Part shown: piece after piece, positions 24,073 through 64,000 of the stretch
Position numbering within the stretch: position 1 is the stretch's first letter
Layout of the letters: every line of letters starts with the position of its first letter
Assembly: GCA_029718625.1 (NCBI GenBank)
Contig: CM056380.1
Coordinates: 98,568,780 to 98,632,779, forward strand
Length of the DNA stretch: 64,000 nucleotides
Origin: Synaphobranchus kaupii
Taxonomy: Eukaryota; Chordata; Actinopteri; Anguilliformes; Synaphobranchidae
Direction of reading: 5' to 3'
Notes under the pieces: generated by a model
What the model was told of the DNA's origin: nothing
Database searches by the model: none
What the model saw: only the letters and a program-made list of their open reading frames with translations
Made by a program: the position numbers and the translations under genes

Positions 24073-24636
24073 ACAAACCCCAATTCCAAAAATGTTGGGA
24101 CAGTATGTAAAAAGCACATAAAAGCAGAAAGCAGTGATTTGTAAATTATCTTTTACATATATTTAATTGAAAACAGTACAAAGAAAAGATATTTAATGTT
24201 TAATCTTATCAACTTTATTGATTTTTTTAAATATAAACTCCACCCCCCAATTCCCATTGAGATCCATTTAAATGCAGAGAGGTTATAATATTGCTTGTAA
24301 GAGCACCAGAAAATAAGATATCAAGAGTCGTTTGATATCCTTTTATACCCAGTCATGATAGCATCACCTGTTTGCCTGTGGAATGTCCCAAGCAGGTGTT
24401 TTTTTTTTACTTCCCAGTCTTTTTTTGCCCCTGTCCGAACTTTTTTGGGAATGTGTTGCAGGCATCAAATTCAGAATTAGCGTATATTTACAAACATCAA
24501 TAAAGGTAAAACATGAAATACCTTTTCTTTGTACTGTTTTCAATTACATATATGTAAAAAATAATTTACAAATCACTGCTTTCTGCTTTTATGTTCATTT
24601 TATATGTGTCCCAACTTTTTTGGAATTGGGGTTTGT
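24073..24636. mobile_element. Non-autonomous DNA element with long inverted ends
   Basis: The left end is acaaaccccaattccaaaaa and the right end ttttttggaattggggtttg. The inner arms pair further: gcagaaagcagtgatttgta on the left with tacaaatcactgctttctgc on the right, and an acagtacaaagaaaag block with its inverse. The total is about 564 bp. The ACAACCCC-AATTCCAAAAA-GTTGGGAC end is a known and abundant fish transposon terminus. No transposase is present. Confidence 0.85.
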
Positions 24637-25317
24637 ACAAGGAATTCTGGAACTAAAGCACACAAAAATTTCTGTGTATTCCTGCTATGAAGCATTTATT
24701 ATCACAACAATTATCAGCAACAATTATCACATGTACTTATTAATGTTCATATCTGCAGTGTCTAATGTAATGTTCATAGATGCTGTTGTTGATTTTTAAT
24801 CCAGCATTAACTACATTAGTGAATATATCTTTTTTGACATAATACATTTATCAATTGTGAAACCCCACGCAAGGTTGCAATACAAGCTGTCGCCAGGCTA
24901 TGTACAGTTATGTCACATATGCACACACAATTCATCAAATACATTAACTTCATTTCACATTTCAAAATACTTCCACTTCAAAAGTTATTTGCCACTTAAT
25001 ACTGTATATCAGCACAGTTGTGTGCAGTGAGTATGACCTTTTCATGATTATGCCTGATTATTCTCAAACACTTGGTCAGGAACTCAGAATTACCATGTTT
25101 CCACTCCAACAGATGTTTCTCAAAGCAATGTTTGAGAAACATCTGTGGATCTGGGAACAGTCTGTGGGATACAAAAATGTCAGTTATCTTTGGAAATATT
25201 AATTTTACAAAATAAGAGTTTCCTAAGGGGTTTCTTGTAAGAATATTTTAATCCCAATGAGACTTTATAGTTGAATGAGGTTAAATAAATGAAAAATGTC
25301 ATCATGCCATACTGTAG

Positions 25318-25530
25318 TGCAGGGATGTGTGATCTTATCTGAAAAGGGCAGGAGTGGGCACAGGTTTTTGTTTTTTTCCAGAACTACGACACCCGTTTCA
25401 ACGAATTAACTAATCAGTCTTCAGTCAAGACCTTGAGCAGTCCAATCAGGTGCCTTAGTGCTGGGCGAGAACAAAAACCTGCACCCACAGCAGCCTATTC
25501 GGATAAGAATGGACTCCCCCCGCTCTAGTG
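25318..25530. repeat. Inverted-repeat element, probable MITE
   Basis: Contains gtgggcacaggtttttgttt on the left and the near inverse gaacaaaaacctgcacccac on the right, around an AT-rich core. The outer borders are not sharp. Confidence 0.5.
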
Positions 25531-26812
25531 CATTTTAACTTTCTTCATCAAGTTTTGCCATCTTGTGGCCGGGAATGGAACTGCTGTATTTTACCGCTCC
25601 GATTTGTATGGCTCTCAAACATTGTAACCGCATCCATATGCACTCGCTGTATCTGTGGCTAGATCTAAATATGCGTAACCAATCTATTGTAATAGAATGT
25701 GATGAGGAAAAGACTATGAGGGTTTTGGCTCCTTGTTTGCATTACATTTTAACAGTGTCCTTTACAACGTGCTTTTATACTCCACAGCTGGACATATTTT
25801 ACCAGTTAAAACAGTCACCCGAGATTCACCTAAGTGCATTATTTCCAACGAAAACAACTTTTTATAATGCATCTCATGTTCAATAACTGGAGGTTTAGAT
25901 TTGTTTCTGGTTCTTCTAGGTAGAGAATAATAAGAAGAATACATGTTAAATCGGGGTAGAGGCACACTGTAGAGGCAATACAAGTCCATTCCCTGTTAAT
26001 GCGGACCTCAGGCAATAACCAGCTCCCCCTCACTAACATTTCATCCTTCCCATACCCGTTTCCAGCAGGCAAATGAAACCACTGAAAAGTGAGATTGGGC
26101 AGTGTTAGGACTCCCTAGTGCAGGATCACAGTGGATAAGCACTCCATTTAGGCACTTTTTGTGGCTATTTGTAATTTGACACGTGGCTGCGTGACGTAGT
26201 TTTCTACCTCTCAGGAGGACTTTAAAGGAGGAGAAGAGCTGCTCTGTTGGCTTTTGATTGGCGTTTTCTCTCCTTTTCTGTGCTTTTCAGTCTGGTGCTT
26301 TTGTCTTACTGCTAATAACTGGATTGGCAGAATGCATCAAATACCTTTTAATGTTCACCACAGCTATCTCATTGCCGTTGCTTTCCCTGCATTAGAATTA
26401 CATTTAATAGCAAACCTAATTTACCGTAATGTCCCCTGCCTACGTACGTACACGCTGAGGATAGCATCCTTGCGGAAAAAGTGTGTGAAGGGGTCATAAT
26501 ACAGTATGTGGCACCCACCTTTCTGGCGCGTGACAACCATTTTGTGGCAGAATGCTCAACACACATCACATTCAGAGAATGAAAATTAAGTCGCATTTAT
26601 TTGGAAATTAGGATTTTCAACATCCAACCAGTGGCTTGGTGTACATTACATCACAGAGGATTGAACCAATCAGACACTCATGAACAAACAGCATTACCAG
26701 ACAGAATCAGAGAAGATAGAATACTACAGTTCACATCCAACATCACAGATGGGTCAGCCAGTTTGGTTTCTCCAATGAAGAGTTCTGTGAGAAGCTTGTA
26801 ATAGCTGAGAAG
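25531..26812. other. Intergenic, no gene recognised
   Basis: No convincing exon. The region could include the distal end of the srgap3 3' UTR if a more distal polyadenylation site is used. Confidence 0.45.
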
Positions 26813-27490
26813 TGTTTATTTTTTATTTTTTTTTTATGATCTCCTATACACACAACAGTCCCGTTTTAGTATACATTCCATAAATTAAAAACGCCTCCTC
26901 TATGGTACTTTAACAATTGAGAGAAGAACAGTACGCTAGTGCCTTGTACCGTGCGAGCAGAGTATTTCTAAAACAAACAATGGCACGGCATACTACAATG
27001 CATCTGCATGGAGTAAAGGAGAGCTTCAGCAATGGCAGCCACAGCTCTTTCGCAGCACACGGCTGACCTCACAGGCAGAACCAAGACTAAAATAAATGTG
27101 CAATTAATGATGAAATCAAAAGGCTTGAAATAAGTATACTCTTTTCCTGTTCTTACATTATACAACAGCATGTAGCGATCTGCGTCTGGAGACAAGAGCA
27201 GATTATATGTCAGAAATAGTCTTTTAATTTCCCCCCTCCTGTCAGCTAGTCGAGGGTTATATTATATGTACACGTATGTGTTACATCTAAATCAGGCTAA
27301 AGAATATATTTCAATATGCTCGGAATTGATATATTTTAAAATATATCAAATGCCACTTCACACATGCAATTTCATATATAATTAGTTCTGACAATTGATA
27401 TATTTTCTTATGCAGTATATTTTGTCATAATTGAAACATACTCTTTAAATAAAATTCCAATTCAGTAACTGTGTATTTTTTATGTTAAAT

Positions 27491-27856
27491 CAGTGCTACT
27501 CAACTCCAGTCCAGAACAGCTGTCATCAAGGTGATTTTCCAGCAGTTTGTATGTCATTACCCATAACGGAGGGCCTATTCAATACTTCACAGAGGTGCTG
27601 ATGGAAGGTCCAGTGTAAAAGCACTCCAAAAAAAAAGAAAAAAGAAAAAAAGAAAAACTGTCTATGAACTACAACTCCCATTAGCACCATTGCTCAGTGA
27701 ACGGGTACTAAACTCACCCCTGGGAGGGAAAGTTAAATTGGTTCAATCACCAGGACGGTAAATATATTTTCAGTGAGGTGTTTAAGTGGCTGGAACGAAG
27801 GCATAGACACATTACAACCCCCTGCTAGCAGTGTTGATCACTGTTGAGAAGCGCTG
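27491..27856. mobile_element. hAT-like miniature element
   Basis: Ends are cagtgctactcaac on the left and gttgagaagcgctg on the right, inverted with two mismatches over 14 bases. The CAGTG-type terminus is hAT-like. The expected 8-bp target duplication is not clear, so the borders are provisional. Confidence 0.55.
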
Positions 27857-28717
27857 CCTTTAAAGTGTTATTCACCTACTTTCAATCCATCACATTAATA
27901 ACCTCTGTAAGAGAGCATTCATACCGACCTGGGAATCCGCTGTAGCCAGTAAGCACATGTAGTAAGGCTTGGATTCTTCAAAAAAGTTTACATTTTTAAG
28001 CATTTTTAAACATTTGCATTTGTATGTTTTTATGTCATGCCAATTTATAACAGCAAACCTTTGGGGGCATTCCTGGTATGTGCTCTGAGATGCACTTGCA
28101 TTAGTATCCTTACGCTGCACCACAGATTATAAATTATACATATTTAAAACACAAAGTAATACATTTTTTTGTGAAAGTAAGCCTTATTTTGTATGTTTGT
28201 CTCTGGCTGAGTTTTAAAATTTGTATTGAGATTGAGTTTACATTGTGCTACGCATGTCCTGAGTGGCCCGTACATTATGTCCTCTAGGATAAATGCCATG
28301 CATGAATGGACTACATTTGCACCTTAAGGACAGGGGCAAATATTAAATAATTTGCACCTTAAAGGCAAGGGGAAATACTTAATATCAAAGATGACCCGCA
28401 ACATATAGATTAAAAAAGTAATCATACAAGTCCATTAAAAACAGATTATGTGCACAAAAGGCACTTTAAAATAAAATCTAAAAGGCAATAAATTATCAAA
28501 GTTCTAAATTGTGACACAGTATAGTTTATATTCATTAGGTCTATCAGACATGTTCAGAATATTTTGTGCTCTGTGCTTTTACACATATTTAACATAGTTT
28601 TCTCATTTTTTAAAAGGACACAGGTGACTATCCAGATGTAATGGGGAAATATAAAACCTTAAATTACAAGGTGTCTATGAAGATGATTATAGGGGAAATA
28701 CAGAACAGTATTGGTCA

Positions 28718-28720
<3 letters not shown>

Positions 28721-28750
<30 letters not shown>
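28721..28750 (+). repeat. (TAA)n microsatellite
   Basis: About ten ATA/TAA units. Confidence 0.95.
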
Positions 28751-28752
<2 letters not shown>

Positions 28753-30384
28753 TCAGGTGATGAGGATAATGAGGGGGTGAGTCATCATCATCACTACCTG
28801 ACATTTTTAGATGAGGAGGAGTGCCAGCGAAAGAAGAAATACTCATATCAGTCACCAGAGGGCGCAAAAACACATAAAGCTTGTTCATTGCACTGGCATT
28901 CTTTCCTGTAAGACCCTTTCTCACCAGCAGGGGTCAGTGCAGTAAAATATGAGAATGGCAAGACTGCTGGAGCTTTCCCTGATAATCCGTGGAAAAAAGG
29001 CAGTCAAAAGTCTGAAAGGAAGGAGGAAGCCAAAGGAATAATTTCTTGTGTTCATTTATGTTAACAATATTAACATATAACAATTATGTTTCAAATGCTA
29101 AACACTTACAGAGATCCATGCTGGAGTATTAATTTGTTTGAATTCTTAAATTAGCTTTAAATTACATGTACAGTGTGTAAATAGAAGTTATCATTCGGTA
29201 AAAATGATAGACTCAATTGGCCCTCCTCTCAAAAGCAAGGGTATCCAGTACAGTACTTGTGCATCTTAACAGGAAAGGCACCACAGATGTCATCAAACCG
29301 TTGTATTAAAAAGGTGTCAAAAGCTATGCTAAGCACATTGGTCTCTGTGCCACGCACCCACAATGCTGTCCGATCAACAGGAGGAAACAAGCTCATGGCC
29401 TTTCAAACAAGCGCCCGTCCTTAAGAGTTACTATACCAGAGGGTTTTAGTAAAAACCAGACTGCTGCCATGTGATTCAACACCTTTCACAAATCATAATT
29501 TTATAAATTCTTCCACACTACATATTTTGCTCAAAAAAAGGAGGAGGAGAGGTTGGTAGAATTAGGAGGGGCATTCTGAACTGAGCAAAGGTAATATTTG
29601 GACATGAATGAAAACCATTTTAGTTTAGTGACACAGGGAAGAAGAGAAGGCTGACAGCTGTGCTATTATCCTGTAAACACATTTTAACTATTCAGATGCT
29701 AAAATAAAAAAAATGGATAAGAATCTGTCCGATTCTGTGTTATCATCACATTTAATATTAAAATAATACTCATAAAAACTGTAACAGTACTTTCCAGCAT
29801 ATTTTGCAGCAATACAAGCAATATTTAAACCAGTCTGGAACAGGCAAGGGGATGCTTAAAGATGGCAAATTGAGGGAGGTCAAATCCTGTTAAATGGAAG
29901 GATGTGTTCTGACAGATTTCTTGGTGTTGTGCACATGTGCACGGTGAATCTGGGTCAGACAGGCACATTACAGGGCACCTGTATTTCTTACTGGAGTGGG
30001 TCCTATCTCTGTATGCTTCACAGAAAATTGGCCTGTGCTGATAGGTTTAGTTAAAGAACAAGCCACACGCTGGTGGCTTTAGAACTGTTCAGCCAAAAAG
30101 ACTACATTAGCTTATAACCACTTCATAAGAAGTAACCACATGTACATGAAAGTATTAAGTATGCTTTATGAATGCATTTATGAAGCCACCCTTAAGACAA
30201 AATATTAATACAAACTAAATACCTGCAATATTTTGCACCAGGGAATAGTCTACTGAAGGACTTAAACATATTACAAATACTGCTTAAATGAGAGCACCTG
30301 AAATACTGATACCATTGCTTAGGGTAAAGCAATTTACCCTGTCTGTTGTGTTTATGTTACAGGAGCATGTGACCATCAAAATAA

Positions 30385-30530
30385 CAAGAATGCAAGAACT
30401 TAAGACGTTTTTATGAGAACAGGCCATTCAGCCCGTCTAGTCTGATCATTTTGTCTACTGTCGGGAGTGTCAGACAGTAGTCTTAGTAAGCTATTCCATG
30501 CACTGACTTCAGTCTGAAAAACTGACAAAC
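30385..30530 (+). repeat. Interspersed repeat fragment
   Basis: Contains gaacaggccattcagcccgt ctagtctgat, split here as two phrases. It resembles the GGCCATTCGGCCCATCTAG phrase of a repeat dispersed in many early-branching ray-finned fish. Borders are uncertain. Confidence 0.45.
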
Positions 30531-31310
30531 TCACATCAATGCAAAATTTTCATTAATGTCCACTTATGAACCCAGAACTCCTGACATAACATACTTTAAT
30601 GTTTTTGTAACATACTTTAAATGCAGTTTTGTTTCACCTAACGGTATTCAGATTCATGTCACATGTCAAAAAAGAATGACCACAGACACTTATTTACGTT
30701 AGTCCTGTGTGTAACTGTTTCAGGTGTGATTGTGGTGCGCATTCTTATCGCCTTGCCTGTTCCATCCCCAGTCTGTACAAGGTCACCACTTACAAAAATG
30801 TATCTACTCAAAGATAATATACAAGTTAAACTACATATTTTACCACAGGGTTTTACTATTAGTTGGTATACTGGTTTCCAATTTCTGCATCTCATATACT
30901 TATACGATTTTACTATGTTGTTGTTTTTGATGAATATCCCTTATACTACGAACAAAAGGGAATACCATTTCAAGTACCTATGTACAACTCAAGGGCTGTA
31001 GGGAAGCACTGGTCCTCCAGCCCTGAGACAGTCTGATGGCTGCATGAGCAGCCCAGTCCAGGGAAACCCCAGTCACTCTCTCACCAAACACGACCGGGTC
31101 CTTGAGTGCCAGGACTCGAGTCAAAAGTTTGGATGACCAGTGCAGGATAGAAATGAATGCCAAGCTCATATAATATTGCGCTGTCTGCGGTTGGCTCGTC
31201 TCTTGACGAGGGACTGGCAAAACAAACTGGGTTCCGTGAATGACTTATTTTCTGAGGTAAAAAGAAAAAAAACTTAAAAAAAGAGAAGTGGTTAAACTTT
31301 TAAATTACTT

Positions 31311-31316
31311 TTTATT
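31311..31316 (-). terminator. srgap3: Candidate proximal polyadenylation signal of srgap3
   Basis: AATAAA on the minus strand, about 325 bases after the stop codon at 31640. It is the first canonical hexamer I find downstream of the stop. Usage is unknown. Confidence 0.4.
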
Positions 31317-31639
31317 GGAGTGTGTTTTCTTCCTCGTTGTTGTCGTTCTTTTCTCTTGGTTACTGCACTGCGCAGAGCAGCGCTTTTTTTCCCACGATTC
31401 ACTCATGCCCCAGGGTGCACTTCACCCGGCGAAGGGGTTTGCCCGCACCTTGTGCTTGCAATGCGACTTTGTCTTAAGGACTTCTTGAATTAAAAAAAAA
31501 AAAATTTAAAAAAAAAAAAAAGTCAAATAGAAAACAAAAACTGAGATGCACTCGAACTAAAAAGGTTAGCGTCGCGACGCGTGGGCAGTGCCCTCCTCCA
31601 GGAAGCGCCGCGAAGCGCATGTGCACCGCCGAGGCGGGG

Positions 31640-60197
<28,558 letters not shown>

Positions 60198-62954
60198 CTG
60201 GGGTCAGGGGTCAGATGGAGGGAGGGGCCAAAAAAAAAAACCAAAAAGGTCACATGTCAGAGAGCGCCCAAAAGGAACAGAAAAAAAGCAGAAGCGACGA
60301 GAGCGTGAGATTCAAGTCTCTGTTCCCATGACAGACGCGCGGGCAGGCTGACACACAGGGGCGTTTGGGAAGCCTGCTCATGTTTTAAGAGATCCCCCTC
60401 GGCTCCTAGCAAACTGAACCTGCCGCTGCCTGCCTGACCTGCTGCGAGACAGCGTTTGCTCCTGCCTGGTAATGCAATGCGTGTTTAGTAAGTGGCCGTT
60501 TTTAATCCATTACGGCACCGCGTTGAGTCCTGCGGAAAAGGAGCCCATCAGTATTCTCACCGAGGGCACAGTGCTGGGAAAGCGTGTTAATATGCATGAG
60601 CGTTCAGTATGCAGAGAGCAGGGGACTCTCCCATGGGTAAGGGAGAGGGCAGAGAGCTAACCTCCCCCTCTGGCCCAAAGGGTCCTGAGAGCCTGTCTCA
60701 CGTGCAGGGAGCCGTCTGCATCCACAATGAGGCGGATACGAGAGACCACCGTTCCCCCCGTAACAGTCCTGCCATCACCAGACCAAAGGCACTGCAGTCA
60801 AATCAAAACACGCATCAAAAAGTACATCTGAAGTAATAATAATAATAACAATAATAATAATTATTACCATTGTAATGTCATTTAGTCGGCGCCCTTACCA
60901 GACGGGAAGGAATATCGCCATAAAAAACACATTTTCTGTGAATTTTCTATCTCAGGGTTACCTCAGGGTTAATTCAATACTTGACATTTATTTTATTTTG
61001 ATAATGGTGACAATGACGTGGTAATGATTTTATTTTTTCTTCAAACGCTATCAAACAGATTGTTCTTTTGTTCTTCAGCCTCCCCATCGTTTCATCGGTT
61101 CCTCTCCCCTGCAGAAGCCGTGCTGGCGAACCCCCGAGTGTAAACGGACGGGAGGGAGTTGGCGTAATGGGGGTGGGGGGGTTGGGGGTGTGCGGCTCCG
61201 CCGGCCCGCTGTACGTCTGTCTGTCTCGCACCCAGCAGATGCCGCTCGGTGAGGTTTTGAATGAAAGGCCGGTTGAGTCTCGGAGCCCGACATTCCCACA
61301 GCCACAGGCACCCTTGGCATCTGCATCTCTGTTTGGATCTGAGAGAATTAGCCGCCGAAAACCTCACTCGTTTCATGTGGTGGTGACAGTGTTAGCGTTC
61401 TCTCCCTCCGGCACAGTGTCCCTATTGTTCCCATTGCCTACAGTCAGTAACAGTACCCATGGTCCTTATTCATGCAGCTCATATGATGGGCACTTTATGC
61501 ACTCTACCACAATGGCCCCTCCGCATAGAAGCATCTGCTATATGAATTAATCATCACATATGATTTCTAGAGGGGTGGTTTACCTTTTCTGACCTCTTTC
61601 TGACCCCATATGCAGAATACCAGCCCCCCACCCCCCCCCCCACCCCACACACACACATACACATACACACCCTACCCCACCCTCTCAACTGAGAGAGCGT
61701 TCTGCTTCTCCCAGACCCTCAGTTCCCATGCATCCCCATTCGGAAACAAACGTTTTACTACAGCAATTTACTAATTCCATGGATAAACGTGTGGAAACGC
61801 CGTGCTCGAAAAGCACACAAATCTCAGTCTGTGGAGAGGCATTTGGCTCAAGGGGGGATGTGCCATTTAATTTAATTATGCCAGTGTTGTTATGGTCCTT
61901 GTTTTTACTCCACACCTTAAGGTGAGTTTCTACATTCAAATTAAATTTACTCGGTTCATTACGCTCAGTTACGGACAAAACACCGCAGCGGCTAGTTTGA
62001 ACGCTGATTAGAGGTTTGTCTGCTCCGCCGGTTCTTAAGACTGCGGATCAGTGCAGGATGTTAAGCGCACGTGGCTTGCCTTTGTGACTTCGCCGCTAAC
62101 AGCAGTGTTAAGTCAGTCTACGGGAAACGCCCCCGAGGATAAAGAAGATTCAGCCAATACTAACACCAGCTTGTTTCCCAGCTCCAAGGGGGGGGGGGGG
62201 GGGGGTGCAATTCATACTGGGTATGTTGGTACCATAATTTACATAAACACTGCAAACACTTCCTAAGATGTCAAGTGGGACAGGATATTTTTGAAATATG
62301 GTTAACACACTAGTCTCCGAGATTATACATCATTTTCTGTAGTTCTAAAGATTGGTGATGACAAATCAGCAAAGGAAGATGCAGAAACTATTCCGATATT
62401 GAGACTGCTAGGTAATACATTTTACCTATAATTTCGCCGTCACGGAAAAATACACGACTATTGCCATGAATACTGAAAATACAGCAGCGACCAGATTGTG
62501 TACGGGAAAAATAAAACATGAAACACAATATTTATTCTGGGGTTGGCCGATTTCACACACATATGAGTAAAAATGAAGTAGGATTACACCACACTCCTTC
62601 TTGGCAGTTAACCTACTTTTTCACAAAAGAAAGAAGGGTTTCCTGGCAACTTAGATTCGCATGACCAAAATGACGAAGATCTCCAGCACAACAGGAACTG
62701 ATCGACCGGGAAAACGAGGAGACTGCAGTGATTTGTTTTCTCTTTCATTTTTCTAGATTATAGCTTTTTTTTTTATTGACACTGGCAACCTTGTACCCTT
62801 TGAAAAAGGCAGAATGTGTGTTCTCAAATAACAACGGAGACCTGCAAGAAGCAAAGCTCTGGGCCGAGCACAAAATGGCCACAGCGAGTAGCACTGGCCA
62901 AGATCAACAAGAAATGAAAAAGCAAAAGTAGTGATGGTATGAAAAATCGATACA
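60198..62954 (-). other. srgap3 upstream intron (partial)
   Basis: No further srgap3 exon recognised. Contains an AAT-type microsatellite at 60834-60862, a C-rich/CA-rich tract at 61620-61680 and an 18-G run at 62188-62205. Confidence 0.5.
62188..62205 (+). repeat. G homopolymer, about 18 bases
   Basis: Uninterrupted G run in the srgap3 upstream intron. Confidence 0.93.
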
Positions 62955-63483
62955 TTAACCCTTTTATGCATGGAGTCCACTACAGTGGACAGGCTTTTCA
63001 AAGTCTATTTTAACATAGTCAAAAACATTTGTGATCTCCAAAAAACATCAGAGCAGTTTCCTTGCACCTTTGCCTATATTTTGATATGCGCCATCTTGTT
63101 ACATTTTATTGGCTTTTGTAGTTTTGATACAGTGAAGGTCAAAATGGCAGGTGGAGGTGGAAACATACAAACTCCCTCTGGTGTAGCTGTGAAAACCTTC
63201 TATTCATAGAGAACAGAGCATGAAATATATTTTTATTAGGGAAGATGCAAGGAGCAGAATTAGTTATATTTGTAACAAAAAATTACGGTAGTTCTTGTAT
63301 TGTATATGAAAAACCTTCTGTCCACTGAAATGGACATCATGCAGTAATCTGCATGTGTGGTCCATGTTTTCAAGGGGCCATTTGGGGCACATTTCTGTGA
63401 CCTAGGCGGGTGAAACACATGCGGAGTTTGATGTGAAAAAAATATTGCTCTGTTTTGTAATAATTCATGCAAGAAAGGGTTAA
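62955..63483. mobile_element. piggyBac-like non-autonomous element
   Basis: Starts TTAACCCTTTTATGCATG and ends CATGCAAGAAAGGGTTAA, an inverted repeat bounded by TTAA on both sides. The TTAA-CCCTTT start is piggyBac-type. Internal short palindromes (tccactacagtgga near 62977 and tccactgaaatgga near 63319) are also inverted with respect to each other. It is 529 bp with no transposase. Confidence 0.85.
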
Positions 63484-64000
63484 AAGAATTAGCAAATGTG
63501 ATAAAAGGAAAGCAATAACTGCACAAATTAAGGATCAAGGAATGTGCAAATAAAACATTTAAAAAAAGAGCGAGTTCCAGTAACAAGCATTTATATTCAA
63601 CATTTCTAACCTGTCTATACCATCACTATGCACTTGCTCCCTAGCACAAGTTTAACATACTAACTGATCCAATAATGCAACTAAGGACTATATATCCTGT
63701 GCTCCCGGCAGGAACAAAGTAACCATCTAAGACTTGGGCTTTGAAGAGTAGCACATTTCCATAATTCATTACAGGAAGTAATACAAGGCAAGTGTAAAAG
63801 CTCATTCTACAGAGACCAGGCAGGGCATTAATATCACAGAACAACCGGTACTCAACAGTTAAAAACGAGAGAAAAAGGAGTGAAAGACACCTGCATAAAT
63901 GCAGACTGGGTAATTGGCCTCCTGATGTGCTAAACAGATTGCAGGTCTTTGCTCTCACGTTTCCCATCTCAGCTTCAGTACATAATTTGAGCCCAAATCA
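63484..64000 (-). other. srgap3 upstream intron, continuing to the window end
   Basis: No recognisable exon or element. Confidence 0.45.

Larger units (their letters stand above)
26813..31639 (-). other. srgap3: Probable srgap3 3' UTR and downstream region
   Basis: Starts directly after the srgap3 stop codon. Minus-strand AATAAA hexamers are at 31311-31316 (about 325 bases after the stop) and at about 26813-26830 (an AT-rich cluster). Mammalian SRGAP3 has a 3' UTR of several kilobases, so the distal site is plausible. The stretch has fewer recognisable transposons than the intergenic DNA to its left. The length is inference. Confidence 0.4.

Noticed and set aside
60198..64000. Search for the preceding srgap3 exon (ending near ELYT)
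   Set aside because: No matching peptide with a donor site was found. The exon is presumably beyond 64000.

Overview
The window is vertebrate nuclear DNA, almost certainly from a teleost fish. Coding exons are short and bounded by GT-AG splice sites, long intergenic stretches lack genes, and there are many di-, tri- and mononucleotide runs. The mobile elements are of kinds common in fish: Tc1/mariner pieces, hAT and TTAA-flanked miniature elements, a CR1/L2/Jockey-like LINE, and a possible solo LTR. Tails resembling eel-type L2/SINE repeats hint at an early-branching teleost such as an elopomorph, but this is weak inference. Nothing in the window looks prokaryotic or viral.

Only two protein-coding genes can be supported, both on the minus strand and both cut by the window edges. 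At the left (1301-3447) are the first four coding exons of rad18, the E3 ubiquitin ligase of post-replication repair. They hold the start codon and a complete RING finger, and the gene continues beyond position 1. From 31640 to 60197 lie 18 coding exons of srgap3 (SLIT-ROBO Rho GTPase-activating protein 3). They cover the C-terminal part of the F-BAR region, the RhoGAP domain with its arginine finger, the SH3 domain and the C-terminal tail to the stop codon. The first exons, roughly 160 residues, lie beyond position 64000. The same order and strand, srgap3 then rad18, is found in human 3p25, so this is conserved synteny. The two proteins are not known to work together.

From about 3.5 to 26.8 kb the sequence is intergenic and holds only repeats: hairpins and miniature inverted-repeat elements, Tc1 relics, a possible solo LTR, and three minisatellites (53, 15 and 28 bp units). 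The stretch 26.8-31.6 kb is probably largely srgap3 3' UTR. Within srgap3, several elements sit very close to exons. One is a 615-bp TTAA fold-back element 53 bp from a splice donor. Another is a 204-bp hAT element with a perfect 8-bp target duplication 55 bp from an acceptor. A LINE has inserted inside an older repeat, and a piggyBac-like element lies in the upstream intron.

The most consequential oddity is a one-base reading-frame break in the penultimate srgap3 exon, at an 8-G run (34317-34324). It is most likely a homopolymer error in the assembly, but it could be a real allele. I found no evidence of a new biological system. The best leads are the frame break, the origin of the 28-bp minisatellite inside a transposon end, and TTAA-flanked elements that carry CRE and TATA motifs.
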